From Pseudomicrostroma phylloplanum (lineage: Eukaryota > Basidiomycota > Exobasidiomycetes > Microstromatales): DNA of 64,000 nucleotides. The notes below the pieces were generated by a model that saw only the letters and a program-made list of their open reading frames with translations, was not told the DNA's origin and made no database searches. Position numbers and translations under genes: made by a program. Within the stretch, counting starts at the first letter, position 1. Each line of letters opens with the position of its first letter. Positions 51,101-60,510 of this stretch are shown here, in pieces. The DNA is taken from NCBI GenBank assembly GCA_039545275.1, contig BCHS01000002.1, forward strand, positions 124,001-188,000, written 5' to 3'.

Positions 51101-51637
51101 AACTCTCTCCTCGCCGAAATGGTGCGATGCAACGTGGCTCGTACAGCTTATGTCGCAAACCACGCCATCGAGGGCTACGCCAAACATGGAGGCCTAGAGG
51201 GTCTCATGAAAGCCAGGACAATCTTTATGGCAATGTCCCAGCCTCCTGCCGGAATGGCATCCGTGGGCAACCACCCTCTTCCCCGACACCATGGCGCTGG
51301 GTCCGGCAACGGTCAGCTATACCACGACCGACGCTCGGGAGCAACTCAGGGCGAGCACGATCAGGTTGTCAAGATCTCCGTTCAAGAAGTTCTGGCGCAG
51401 ACATCGAAGCACAGCCATTCCACCCAGCCTCTCTTCCTTACCATGGAGCAAGAGATGGAGCTACTGACTCTTGCATTTGAGCAGGTCCACCTTGAGCCGT
51501 CTACCTACGAGAAGATGATCGCACTGGAGATTTCGAGCGGGTTCTACAGGAATGCAGCGACGGTCGTGGAGCGTATGGAGGAGAGGGCCTTCCCGCCCGC
51601 TCTTGTGCTCAAGGCTCGAGCGCTGCTCAGGGAATAA
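48175..51637 (+). CDS. Pentatricopeptide-repeat protein, probably mitochondrial
   Basis: Exons 48175-48420 and 48506-51637 (85-nt intron, phase 0) give 1125 aa. PPR proteins bind organelle RNA, one base per repeat, and act in mitochondrial RNA stability or translation. The N-terminus (MPASSLTKLALHLSRYAHWH) is basic, hydroxylated and lacks acids, fitting a mitochondrial presequence. Helical-hairpin repeats include AYNALLSRCAAKGDTERAAA, ANSYAALISSIRDSTDEAML, IYLVNTVISRLGRARRAERA, TSITYGATLNCAVRVGDIAT, GYNSMIQFFTYTHPDRLKAL and VAYESLLQVYAHHGKVDLIN. Roughly ten or more repeats span residues 270-980, interrupted by a disordered Ser/Pro segment around 470-560. It could be a Pet309/Cya5-type factor; the size fits, but orthology is not shown. 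Confidence 0.8.
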
Positions 51638-52113
51638 GTGACTAGGAAGCAGAGCGATTGGGCATTACAAGGAGTTTGGAAGGGGCAAGCGATAGAAGAT
51701 GGAAGAAGTAGAAGCAAGACGAGTCACGGGGTATATGTAAGGAGACGGAAAGGCAAAGACAGAAAGGGGAGGGAAGGGAAGACCTTGAAGGAAAAGAGAA
51801 AGGGGAGTTTACACTATCACACCACCATTCACAGCTCACGAAGCAAGTCTGTCCATCTATGTATGTATTAATAGTCGTTCTGTCAATCTTAGTACCCCGT
51901 CAGTCAGTCCCACCTTTGTACGAAGCTGCCTCCGTGTGTCGATCGGAACGGAAGAGACGCCATGCGCGCGCTGGGAAGAAGACCTTCCGAGGTCGCGTTG
52001 CAGCTCCCAGTGCAGTAGACTACACTCTCTCGCTCGCCCGCTCGCTCCATCCGGCCCTTCCATCTGCACACGTACCAACGCATCGCATCCCTGCACTCCG
52101 TCTGTCGTCCAGG
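51638..52113. other. Intergenic region between the PPR gene and PRP19
   Basis: PPR-gene 3' UTR (AAGGGGAGGGAAGGGAAG-type purine run at 51764-51781) and PRP19 promoter and leader. No gene seen. Confidence 0.6.
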
Positions 52114-54362
52114 ATGTTCTGTGCAAGTGAGTAGCCCCTACACCTCTCATGTGTCCAGCGGGATAGGAGCTCGGCTGCTGATGCGCTGCTCTCTGCTTCC
52201 CCCTGCAATCTTCCCTCTCCACAGTCTCGGGCGAACCTCCTCAGACTCCCGTCGTCTCGACCAAGTCTGGACTGGTCTTTGAGTCGAGGCTGATCAGGAA
52301 GTATGTTGATGAGAATGGAAAGGTGAGTCTGATATTCAGAGAGCTCAGTGGACATGGCGACCAGCCGAAAGTGGACGAGCAGAGGGACTGACAGATGGCT
52401 CTTGCTTCCGTCTTGCTCATTGCAGGACCCGATCACTGGAGATGATTTGAGGGAGTCGGATCTGGTTGAGATTAAGCTGAGTGAGTAGAGCTGCTTTGGA
52501 AAGCCATTCGAGGGTGATGGCAGTAGGAGTGAGAGATCAGGAGCGTATAAAGGATGATACATCAGCAAAAACAAATATCAACTAGAAGCTGTTGATGAGG
52601 CTCCCTTGACCAGGAGGCGCAGATTAGACTAAGACCTTCTGAAACAACGCATAGGGATATCGAGAATTGAAAGCAGGGGCAAAGCGAGGCAAATGAGCCA
52701 ATCCTGACGCCTTTGCCTCCCTCTCCCGTTGGTATCTCTCGCAGATCCCAAGACAGCTGCTCCCCGCCCTCCTACAATCTCCTCCATCCCGGCTCTTCTC
52801 TCCTCGCTACAAAATGAGTACGACGCTACAATGCTGGAGATGTTCAACCTCAAGAGGCAATACGAGAACGTCAGGCAAGAGCTCGCACATGCCCTCTACT
52901 CGAACGACGCAGCCAACCGTGTGATCGCTCGGCTGATGTTTGAGAGGGATCAGGCTAGGGAAGCACTGGCGAACATCCAGTCTACATTGGGAGGCGGAGT
53001 GGCCGCTGCTGCGCCTCTTGCTGCTGTCGATGGAGCAGGAACGGGAGTGGAAGATGCGGAGATGGCAGAGGGACCTTCGGCTGGTGGTGCTTCTCTGCCT
53101 GCCGAGGTGGAGGCTAAGCTTGATGAGACAAGAGACAGGTCAGTATTCAGCAGGGAAACGATAGTCGATATCCCTGTCTTGTCTCTTGGTTGGCGACCTA
53201 CTGACTCTGCATCTTGGCTTGACCCCACAGACTGTCTGCCCTGCGTAAGGCAAAGTCGAAGCGCAAGACTGTACCAGAAGGCTACGCTACAGCCAGTGAT
53301 CTGGAGAGCTTCTCGCAAAAGAGCGCAGCAACTTCACTACACTCTGCAAAGCCTCCTGGCGTCTCGTCTCTTGCCATCTCCGCGAATGGAAAGTTCACAT
53401 TGACCGGAGGAGTAGACAAGCAGGTCCACGTCTACGATCGCTCTACTTCCGGCAGCAGTAACAAGGCTGTTGCAAACCTCAAGGGTCACACAAAGAAGAT
53501 CACACACGTCGAGTTCAGTAGCAACGCTGGCGCCGTGGTCTCTGGTCCAGAGGCTAGCGAGGCCCCAAACCCGGCATACGCTGTCTCGGCGTCAGAAGAC
53601 AAGACGGTCAAGGTGTGGAAGCTGGAAGGAGAAGGCGAGGTCCCATCATATACCCTCTTGCATACCCTGAGCGGCTTTAAGGCTGCTATTAGCGGTATCT
53701 CGATCCATCCCTCTGGTGACCTGCTGGCTACCGTCCTCGAGGATGGTACATGGACGTTGCACGATCTCAGTGCCGGTAACGATGCACTCCTGACTGTCCC
53801 AGCGCCCACAGGCGAGTCGGAAGATGATGCGTCGGGCGGCTACGAATATGCCTCGGTGCAGTGGCACCCTGATGGACAGCTGCTGGCAATGGGCACGACG
53901 GGAGGTGTTGTCCGCATCTGGGATGTGAAGACGGCGGCCAAGGTTGCTACCTTCAACCTGCTACAAGGCAGCGAAGGTTCAGCAGGAGAGACAGTGGCGG
54001 TCGACTCGCTCGACTTTAGCGAGAACGGCTACTCGCTGGCCGTCGCTGCCAAGGGTCTGCCTTCGGCGCAAGTGTGGGACCTGAGGAAACTCGCCCTCAG
54101 CACGTCCATCTCCCTCACCTCGGAAGCGGCGCAGGGCGCCCTAGTGCGGTTCGACCCTTCTGCCTCGTACCTCGCCGTGGCTACCTCTAGCCAGCTCAAG
54201 GTGTATGCCAACAAGACGTGGAAGGAGCTGCGGGTGTGCGATGTGGAAAAGGCAGCAGCAGACGGGTTGAGCGGACTAGAGTGGGATGCAAGGACGGGAG
54301 AAGTGGTGATGGTGGGAATGGATAGGGTCATGAGGACCTTTGGACCCGCTTCGGCCGAGTGA
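52114..54362 (+). CDS. PRP19: Pre-mRNA processing factor 19 (U-box E3 ligase of the NineTeen complex)
   Basis: Activates the spliceosome by ubiquitylating U4/U6.U5 components. Five exons (52114-52126, 52225-52322, 52426-52480, 52745-53138, 53231-54362) give 563 aa. The first coding exon is only 13 nt (M-F-C-A plus one base). The U-box spans residues 1-70: MFCAISGEPPQTPVVSTKSG, LIRKYVDENG, DPITGDDLRESDLVEIK. PKTAAPRPPTISSIPALL and a coiled coil (LLSSLQNEYDATMLEMFNLK, tetramerisation) follow. Then come LRKAKSKRKTVPEGY and a WD40 propeller with repeats such as YAVSASEDKTVKVWKLEG, GISIHPSGDLLATVLEDGTW and VQWHPDGQLLAMGTTGGVVR. Four introns of 98, 103, 264 and 92 nt keep frame at every join. Confidence 0.96.
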
Positions 54363-54606
54363 AATTCAAAAGGTCTTGTGGTCAAACAACCCATTGTATG
54401 CTCTACGTTCCTAGCGCTTTCCTCATAGCATCTTCCTCCTCACGGACAATCCAGTTGTGCAGCACACAGCAGGCGGGAGACAGGCATGCAGACGGGCGAG
54501 TTGGAGACGGTGGTGTAGTGATACAACATTCGATAGAGATACAAGAGTCTCAAGAAGGATAGTCTAGTGTACATTTGCATCCATGGAACGACCCTACGCA
54601 GCCTGC

Positions 54607-55488
54607 TCATGAGATTCTCCTACTACTAGTCCTCCGATTTTGGTACCCTCCTTTCCTCCTATCCTTTTGCTTATGCTTTTGCTTGCGCTTAGAATCCCTT
54701 GGCGACTTATCCGGTAGCTGCCTCCTCGTGAGGCGGGTGGGCTGCAGATCCGAGGCAAGCTTCAAGCGAGCTAGCAGTGTGCCCTTCTCATTGTAGAGGC
54801 GGAGCGGTGGAGTCGGCGCGAATTGCTCTTTGCCCTGGCAGATGCAGACGCGGCTTTGAATGCGAGCTTGTCTCGTCAAACTGACTAGGGCTGGACGTGG
54901 TAGTCGTCGACAAGCATGGATAGTTGGTTGTTTGACCGTGCAAGGTAGTATGGAGTAATGTTGCCTAGCTAACCAGCTAGCTAGCTAGGTAGCTAGGTAG
55001 CTCCCTCCACCTTTCTACCTCCTCCCATACCTCCTCAAACTCAAGTCCTGTCCAGACACCTCTCCGATGCGAGGCGGGTGGGGCAGAGTACCGTCTTCTG
55101 TGCTGTATCGCCTGGATGCTGCATGCAGGCTTGTGGAGTGCGAGGAGTAGACTGATTCTGAAGTAGAAGAGGAGGGCGAGGGGGAGGGGGAGTCGCTTGG
55201 GAAATGCACGCGAGAGGAGGTGCTGCTGCTGCTGCTTGAGGTGGAGGACTGGTAGAGGAGGAGAAGCGGAGCGAAAGAGTCAGCTTCAAACTCGAAGTTG
55301 GAAAGTCGTGCTGGACATCCCTAGCTGTCTGCCTCTCTGTTGATACTCACGTTTGAGTCTCGCCTCATGATACCACTGCTGCTGCTAGAGCTACCGCTGG
55401 ATGCAGAGGGAGATGCTGCGCTGCGTTGGGTCTGACGCTGCTCGATCTCGTAGAGGGCAGAAAATGAGATGTAGGACGCGAGGGCCAT
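54607..55488 (-). CDS. Small Ser-rich hypothetical protein, 3' exon uncertain
   Basis: Exon 1 (55351-55488) encodes MALASYISFSALYEIEQRQT and a Ser run; a GTGAGT intron of 102 nt leads to exon 2 (from 55248), rich in Ser. Two endings are possible. Read-through stops at 55015 (LSLRRYGRR, about 124 aa). Alternatively a GTGTCT donor at 55059 spliced to CTGCCAG joins PRIGE to GKEQFAPTPPLRLYNEKGTL and a basic tail (to 54607, 184 aa). I list the longer form because the downstream frame looks coding-like (LRLYNEKGTLLARLKL) and stays open for 76 codons, but its donor is weak. No family is recognised. It is convergent with PRP19. Confidence 0.45.
54964..55002. repeat. Tandem TAGC/CTAGGTAG-type repeat
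   Basis: CTAGCTAACCAGCTAGCTAG followed by GTAGCTAGGTAGCT; a 4-bp unit, partly palindromic, lying inside the possible second intron of the Ser-rich gene. Confidence 0.7.
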
Positions 55489-56854
55489 TGTGGGTAGTGA
55501 CTCTGGCAGTTGGCAGTTGGCAATCGATGTTAAGGTGTGTGTGTATAGCGCGTAAGGTGCGAGGTCGTATAACCTTGTATGTGGATGTGAAGAAGGAGAA
55601 GGAGGAAGCGACGCTAGAAGGATGAATGCTGCAAGCCTACTCTATATATCTCAGATGAAACATGACACGTTCATCCTGACTAGACGACAAGACAAAAGCT
55701 TACCCCCCTCCCCCTCTGCTCTCACCCGAGTCACGACATTCCCGCTTGTCCAAAGCCGCGTTGGTGCGCTTGGGCGGGACAAAGAGTGAAAGTCGCCGCC
55801 TTCGGCCGTCAGAGATGCCGCTAGGCCGCCAGCCCGACTGAGCCCACCAGCTCCGTCGCCGATCTTCTGCCCTAAAGCCGAAGCCGAAGAGGGAAAAAAG
55901 ATGGAAGCTCCGAGCCGCGCCCCCTTCGTGCTTAAGCTTAGCCCTGCCCCTGGCCTTAGCCCATTGCCCGCCTGCGCCTACCTGCCTGCTTGACTCGACT
56001 GACTGACTGACTCAGCAAAGGCGCGTGGCTTGCTTGACTCGTGGGTCCTTCGGTCCTAGTCAGCCGCTCAAGGCCGAAGACCGAACGAAGGCTGAAGGTC
56101 CGAGGAGGAGACACAGAAGCGTAACATCCGAAGCCGAAGCCGAGCCGATGTTGAACCCGACGAGGCGTGCTTTGGTCCGATCCGATGACGAGGAAGGGCC
56201 AGGCTGGACTGGGCGAAGCTGAGCCTCGTGCTTTGCTTGAGGCCGTAAGCGAGGCTCTGCTGCGATCTGAGCGAACAGATTGTGGGAGAGATCGAGATTG
56301 ATCTAGGAGCGGGAGCTAAGGCGGGAATAGGGAACCGCCCCGCCCCGCACAGTACCTCACCTTACCCGTAAGGTTGTCATGAGCTGAGCGCTTACTGACT
56401 GCCCGTCGAGGCCGGAGAAGGAGTGCAAGGCGTCATTGCCATTGTCACCGTTGTTATATCCGGCGTTGGGCCGGACCACCCCGCCTCGCGTCGCCTCGCC
56501 TCGCTTCAGCTACACAGGTATCGACTCAGCCCGCCTCTCGTCGGCCCTGGGTTCGACTTCGGCTTCGACTTTGGCCTCTGGCTCTCCTGCTGGAGTATCC
56601 TCGCTCATGACTCGGAGTATCAGGAGGAGAAGAGCAGGACTAGACTGAACACGTCCAACGAGCGCGCCGCACCTATGAGCGAGCTGTTGAGTTTCACGCT
56701 TGAACAGGCGTTGAGAAAGAAAGTGGGCTGCTTTCGAGCTATGCATGTCGGAGCAGGTCGACCAGTACAGTGATACGCAAAGACAGAGTCCATAACCGCA
56801 TTGTTCGTATGTAGCCCTTCGCCATTCGCGCCTCCCTCCACTTCATCCTTCACT
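55489..56854. other. 1.4-kb intergenic region rich in GCCGAA and GACT repeats
   Basis: No gene seen. It holds an AAGCCGAAGCCGAAG cluster near 55875-55889 and 56126-56140, (GACT)n at 55990-56014, and many CCGCCTCGCC/GCCTCGCGT blocks near 56480-56510. It includes the Ser-rich gene promoter and the 3' UTR of the haem-oxygenase-fold gene. Confidence 0.6.
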
Positions 56855-59848
56855 TCACCCATCAAGAGCGACCTGCACGCCCTGCCTGGCGATCCGCCAT
56901 CCCCTCTCAATCTCGCTGCGCACTTGCTCCTTTCTCTCCTGTGACTTCTCTCCCTCCACGGCTACCTCGATTGCACGCTGCACCCAGCGAGAGGCATGCA
57001 GGACCATTCCCTCGAGTTGAGCGCGTACCTGGCCTTCGTCACTGCCGCTTGTGCCTTCGTCAGTGGAAAGCTCAGAGCTGGAGAGCATGGAGAGGACCCT
57101 CTCGTTGCCGAGGAGAGCTTGCACGAGGAAGAGCTGCAGACCGAGTAGCGTAGGTGCCAGCTCCCAGAAGTGCGAGGAGAGGAGTAGGAGCAGTGAAGGC
57201 AGGGCCAGCCTTGCGGGCGGGCCGTCCTTGAACGCATCGAGAGCGATCGAAGGAGCTTCTGCGTTGCCAGAGGACGCGGAAGCATCGACCTTGCGCTCAC
57301 CAGCCCAGCGACGTTGCCATGCCCGCTCCACGAGCTCCCAGATCCCCAGGCCCTGCCCGTCCTCGGTGCCCATACACCCCACCTCTCGTCCATCTCCACC
57401 ACGCTCCACCTGCTGAGCAGGATCGCTCACTTCGGTGAAGCCGTGCAGCACGCGCAGAGTCTTGACTGCTGCCATGCCTAGGTGCGAGGCGAGGCGGCCG
57501 GGAGAGAGGGAGAGAGAGCGCTCTAGTGGTGTTGGGATCGTGAGAAGGAGGGGGGCGAGGGCGTCGAGGAGGCTCGCGGGCGAACCCGGCATTGCAGGGC
57601 ATGGGTAGAGAGAGGAGAGAGAGGCTGAGAAGTCGCTTGATGCCGAGGTTGTGCTAGCCGTGTCACTCAATGGATCCAAGACCTCCAGCAACGCCGATAA
57701 GTCCGTCGGCAATCTTGACACCGCGTCCGGCCGCTCGACGAGACCTCTGAAAAGCTCAGGAACGGCTCTTGCGGTAAAGTCTGCCCATGATCTGAGCTTG
57801 TTGCCTTGTTGCTGCTCGGCATCACGAAGGACCATCGGCAGGGAAGGACTGCGCAGCCAGTCCGCTCTCTCCAAAGTCGTGCGAGGTTGGACACCCTTTG
57901 GCAGCTGATCTGAAAGCCAGGCCATAAGCATGCTCCTACCAGCTCGCTCCGCGTCACTGTCGCTGAGGAGACGTACGCCATCTTTCTCCTCCTCGCCTGG
58001 CACTGCCAGACCGTCCACCCAGGTGCGCAGCACGTGCACTTCCTTGCCAGTCATAGCGCCGAACATCTTGCCTCCCCACTCAAACTCCTTGACAAACTTG
58101 CTCTCTCCAGCTGCGCCGGGCTTGATCCAGATGGGATTGGCAGATAGAGCATCCAGCAGCTGAGGTACTCTCTCGTGGGCATGCACGGGGTCGAGCCAGT
58201 GTGAGAGGGACTCGCCTGCTAGACGGGCGCGCACGCCGTGGTGCAAGCCGTGCGCTGTGGGTGCCTTGGACTTGAAGATGTCGACGAGCTGCGAGCGAAT
58301 GGCGTCGGATGTGTCTTGCTCAGGTGATGCGATAGAGCCTGGCGAGACATCTTCCTCTGTGATGCTCGTCCAGGTGAGCTCATAGGGGGTGTGATCATCC
58401 TCATCTCCCCCTTCGCTCAAGATCGGAGTCGTTGGGATGGCCTCTGCCAGGGCAAATCCCAGCTTGACCCTAGCCCACATCTCATCAGCAAAGTCCTGGC
58501 CCTTTGCCGCCTGAGCCTCTCGCAGCAAGTCATTGATGCATTCTCGCGCCATAGCAGCGTGTCCCGTAGCAGCATTATCGATGGAGATGTGCAGCCAAAA
58601 GTAGTATGCATCGAGGTCTAGCTCCTCGAGCTCTCTGGCCGAGATGAGCAGGTGTAGTGGGAGACCCTCGTATGCTGCGTTCCAGCCGAGAGACTCGGGG
58701 AGAAACTCGTTGGGAGATATCGAGAGCGCTAGCTGAGCAACAGCTGCGCGCCAGCAGCGGGCGTTGCCGTCGCTGTCTTGTCCGTGCCCACTGCGAGACT
58801 TGGAGTAGTACGGAGTATGCCCGGCAGCTCCTTCCCACTCTGTGAATGCTCGTTCGTGGCCCTTGGGCGGTAATGATGCTGACTCGCCATCGTCTTCCCT
58901 CGCGAGTGCGTCCATCGTATTGTCGTATATAGCCACGTGAGACCGAAAGATGTCTCCATCGCCCAACTCCTCACTCATCACTTGCCAGCTGTTTCTAGCA
59001 GCACGTCTCCGAGCTCTAAGCCAGGCAGCCGAGTCCTTGGCCTCGCTGCCGCCTGCAAGTCCACCGATGCCCGTGGTGGTGCGATCGAGGTGCTGCAGCC
59101 AGGCTCCATCAACAAATTTGACTACACTCGACCGCCTCATCCACGCCTTTGCCAGTTCCCTGTCTCCTCGAAACATCTCCTGACCGGCAACAGCTCTCCG
59201 TCGCTTGCGCAACTTGCGCTCGCCCAAATGGCCGCCTTGACAATGCTGCGCTGCATCTTCGTCTTTGTAAGTCCGGCTAGCCTCGGCTCTCCTCTCGTTG
59301 TAAGCGCTGAATTTGCTAGTGGTGGCATCGTGACCCCTCTGTAAGAAGTCCTTGAAGTCATCAGCGTCGAAGCGTTTCTCTAGAGAAAAGATGTGCGTTT
59401 GATCCTTCTCCAAAAGAGATGCATCGGCAAGGAGGGCAGTCATTTCGTCAAGGACTCGACGTCGCGCTATGGGTACTGCTGAGGGGTAGGCAGAGAGGTT
59501 CTGCAGACGATGGTACAGCTCTCGATCCGTCATGGCCCATTGCCAGGATGAATCAGCCTTGGAGAGGCCCCTTGTGAGTACAGGGACTATGCCGCGAGAG
59601 GAGCCATCGATGCTGGGAGCCGGAGCATGCCGAGTGGGTGAAGGGGGAGCGCTGTCCTTGATCTCCTGACTGTCGACGAGAGTGACGTTCGAATCGACGG
59701 AGGAGCTCCTGGTCGCGTCGTCTGACCGAGAGGGGGCGTCAAAGTGGTTGCTGCGCTCGATGGTGGGAGTGAGGGCGGGGGTGACAGTGAATGCTGCTGA
59801 GCCCTTGTAGGGGGCAAAGGGTGCCCAGGACCTGAGAGATTGCTCCAT
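56855..59848 (-). CDS. Haem-oxygenase-fold (iron-containing redox enzyme-like) protein
   Basis: Single exon, 997 aa, ATG 59848. After a disordered N-terminus and a helical region (about 100-330), a conserved core runs LSISPNEFLPESLGWNAAYE, GLPLHLLISARELEELDLDA, YYFWLHISIDNAATGHAAMA (His at about 420 and 430). This matches the helical pattern of iron-containing redox enzyme / haem-oxygenase-like proteins, in which His and Glu residues from these helices bind metal. The rest is helical with Ala/Ser insertions and no second domain that I recognise. Fungal relatives are uncharacterised, so substrate and reaction are unknown. The length is far above a bare haem-oxygenase fold (about 220 aa). It is divergent from the methyltransferase gene. 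Confidence 0.65.
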   Translation of the reverse strand: MEQSLRSWAPFAPYKGSAAFTVTPALTPTIERSNHFDAPSRSDDATRSSSVDSNVTLVDSQEIKDSAPPSPTRHAPAPSIDGSSRGIVPVLTRGLSKADSSWQWAMTDRELYHRLQNLSAYPSAVPIARRRVLDEMTALLADASLLEKDQTHIFSLEKRFDADDFKDFLQRGHDATTSKFSAYNERRAEASRTYKDEDAAQHCQGGHLGERKLRKRRRAVAGQEMFRGDRELAKAWMRRSSVVKFVDGAWLQHLDRTTTGIGGLAGGSEAKDSAAWLRARRRAARNSWQVMSEELGDGDIFRSHVAIYDNTMDALAREDDGESASLPPKGHERAFTEWEGAAGHTPYYSKSRSGHGQDSDGNARCWRAAVAQLALSISPNEFLPESLGWNAAYEGLPLHLLISARELEELDLDAYYFWLHISIDNAATGHAAMARECINDLLREAQAAKGQDFADEMWARVKLGFALAEAIPTTPILSEGGDEDDHTPYELTWTSITEEDVSPGSIASPEQDTSDAIRSQLVDIFKSKAPTAHGLHHGVRARLAGESLSHWLDPVHAHERVPQLLDALSANPIWIKPGAAGESKFVKEFEWGGKMFGAMTGKEVHVLRTWVDGLAVPGEEEKDGVRLLSDSDAERAGRSMLMAWLSDQLPKGVQPRTTLERADWLRSPSLPMVLRDAEQQQGNKLRSWADFTARAVPELFRGLVERPDAVSRLPTDLSALLEVLDPLSDTASTTSASSDFSASLSSLYPCPAMPGSPASLLDALAPLLLTIPTPLERSLSLSPGRLASHLGMAAVKTLRVLHGFTEVSDPAQQVERGGDGREVGCMGTEDGQGLGIWELVERAWQRRWAGERKVDASASSGNAEAPSIALDAFKDGPPARLALPSLLLLLSSHFWELAPTLLGLQLFLVQALLGNERVLSMLSSSELSTDEGTSGSDEGQVRAQLEGMVLHASRWVQRAIEVAVEGEKSQERKEQVRSEIERGWRIARQGVQVALDG

Positions 59849-60510
59849 GGTCGAGGAGAGAGGTAGTAATGTAGCTGCGAAGGATTGTTGGTTATGCTGA
59901 TGAATTCATGGAGGACTATAAGACGATGGAGTGGCGACAGGGGTAAAGATGTAGTGTTGGGAAGCATGGGAAAATAGAGCGTGAGGGAAGAAGAAGGAGT
60001 AAAAGAAGCGACATGGCTCGTGCATCAGGGCTGGCACACTGCACCACCGACTGCGATTAGATGATGTGCTTTGCCTTGGTCATGCTGCTCAAGGGCAGTG
60101 AAACAAGGCTGTGTAAGACGCAAGCATGAAGCCACGGAAACACCTCCAAGGTGACGCCCGCCTGCGGAGGCACGTCGTGCTTACTCAAGGATGTACGCGA
60201 GCAGTCTAGGCCCCAAGAAGCTGTACGGAGGTGTGCGGAGGTGTGTCACAGGGCCGCCCATCTCCCTCTGCGCTGCAGCAAGGGTCCACGCGGTGTGGAG
60301 AAGCGCCACGCCATGTGGAGAGACATCACGACCCACGTGGCCCGGCATCCGATTGTCACGTCAGGCAGGCTGGGGGTGGAGGCGGAAAGGCGAGGAGCGC
60401 TATCAGCCGTATCTTCGCACGGCATCCTCGCCATATCTCTACCGCAAGCTACCTAGAAGAAGTACTACCCCTCGCCTCTACATCTGTCTCACCCCCTCCT
60501 CAGATATAAC
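59849..60510. other. Divergent promoter, haem-oxygenase-fold and methyltransferase genes
   Basis: Contains CACGTG (60334-60339), a bHLH/E-box core, and two similar blocks, GTGTGGAGAAGCGCCAC and CATGTGGAGAGACATCAC (60294-60330), just before it. No gene seen. Confidence 0.55.

Noticed and set aside
56423..56773. 116-codon plus-strand open frame
   Set aside because: It begins with GTG, has no family motif, and sits in a repeat-rich spacer.
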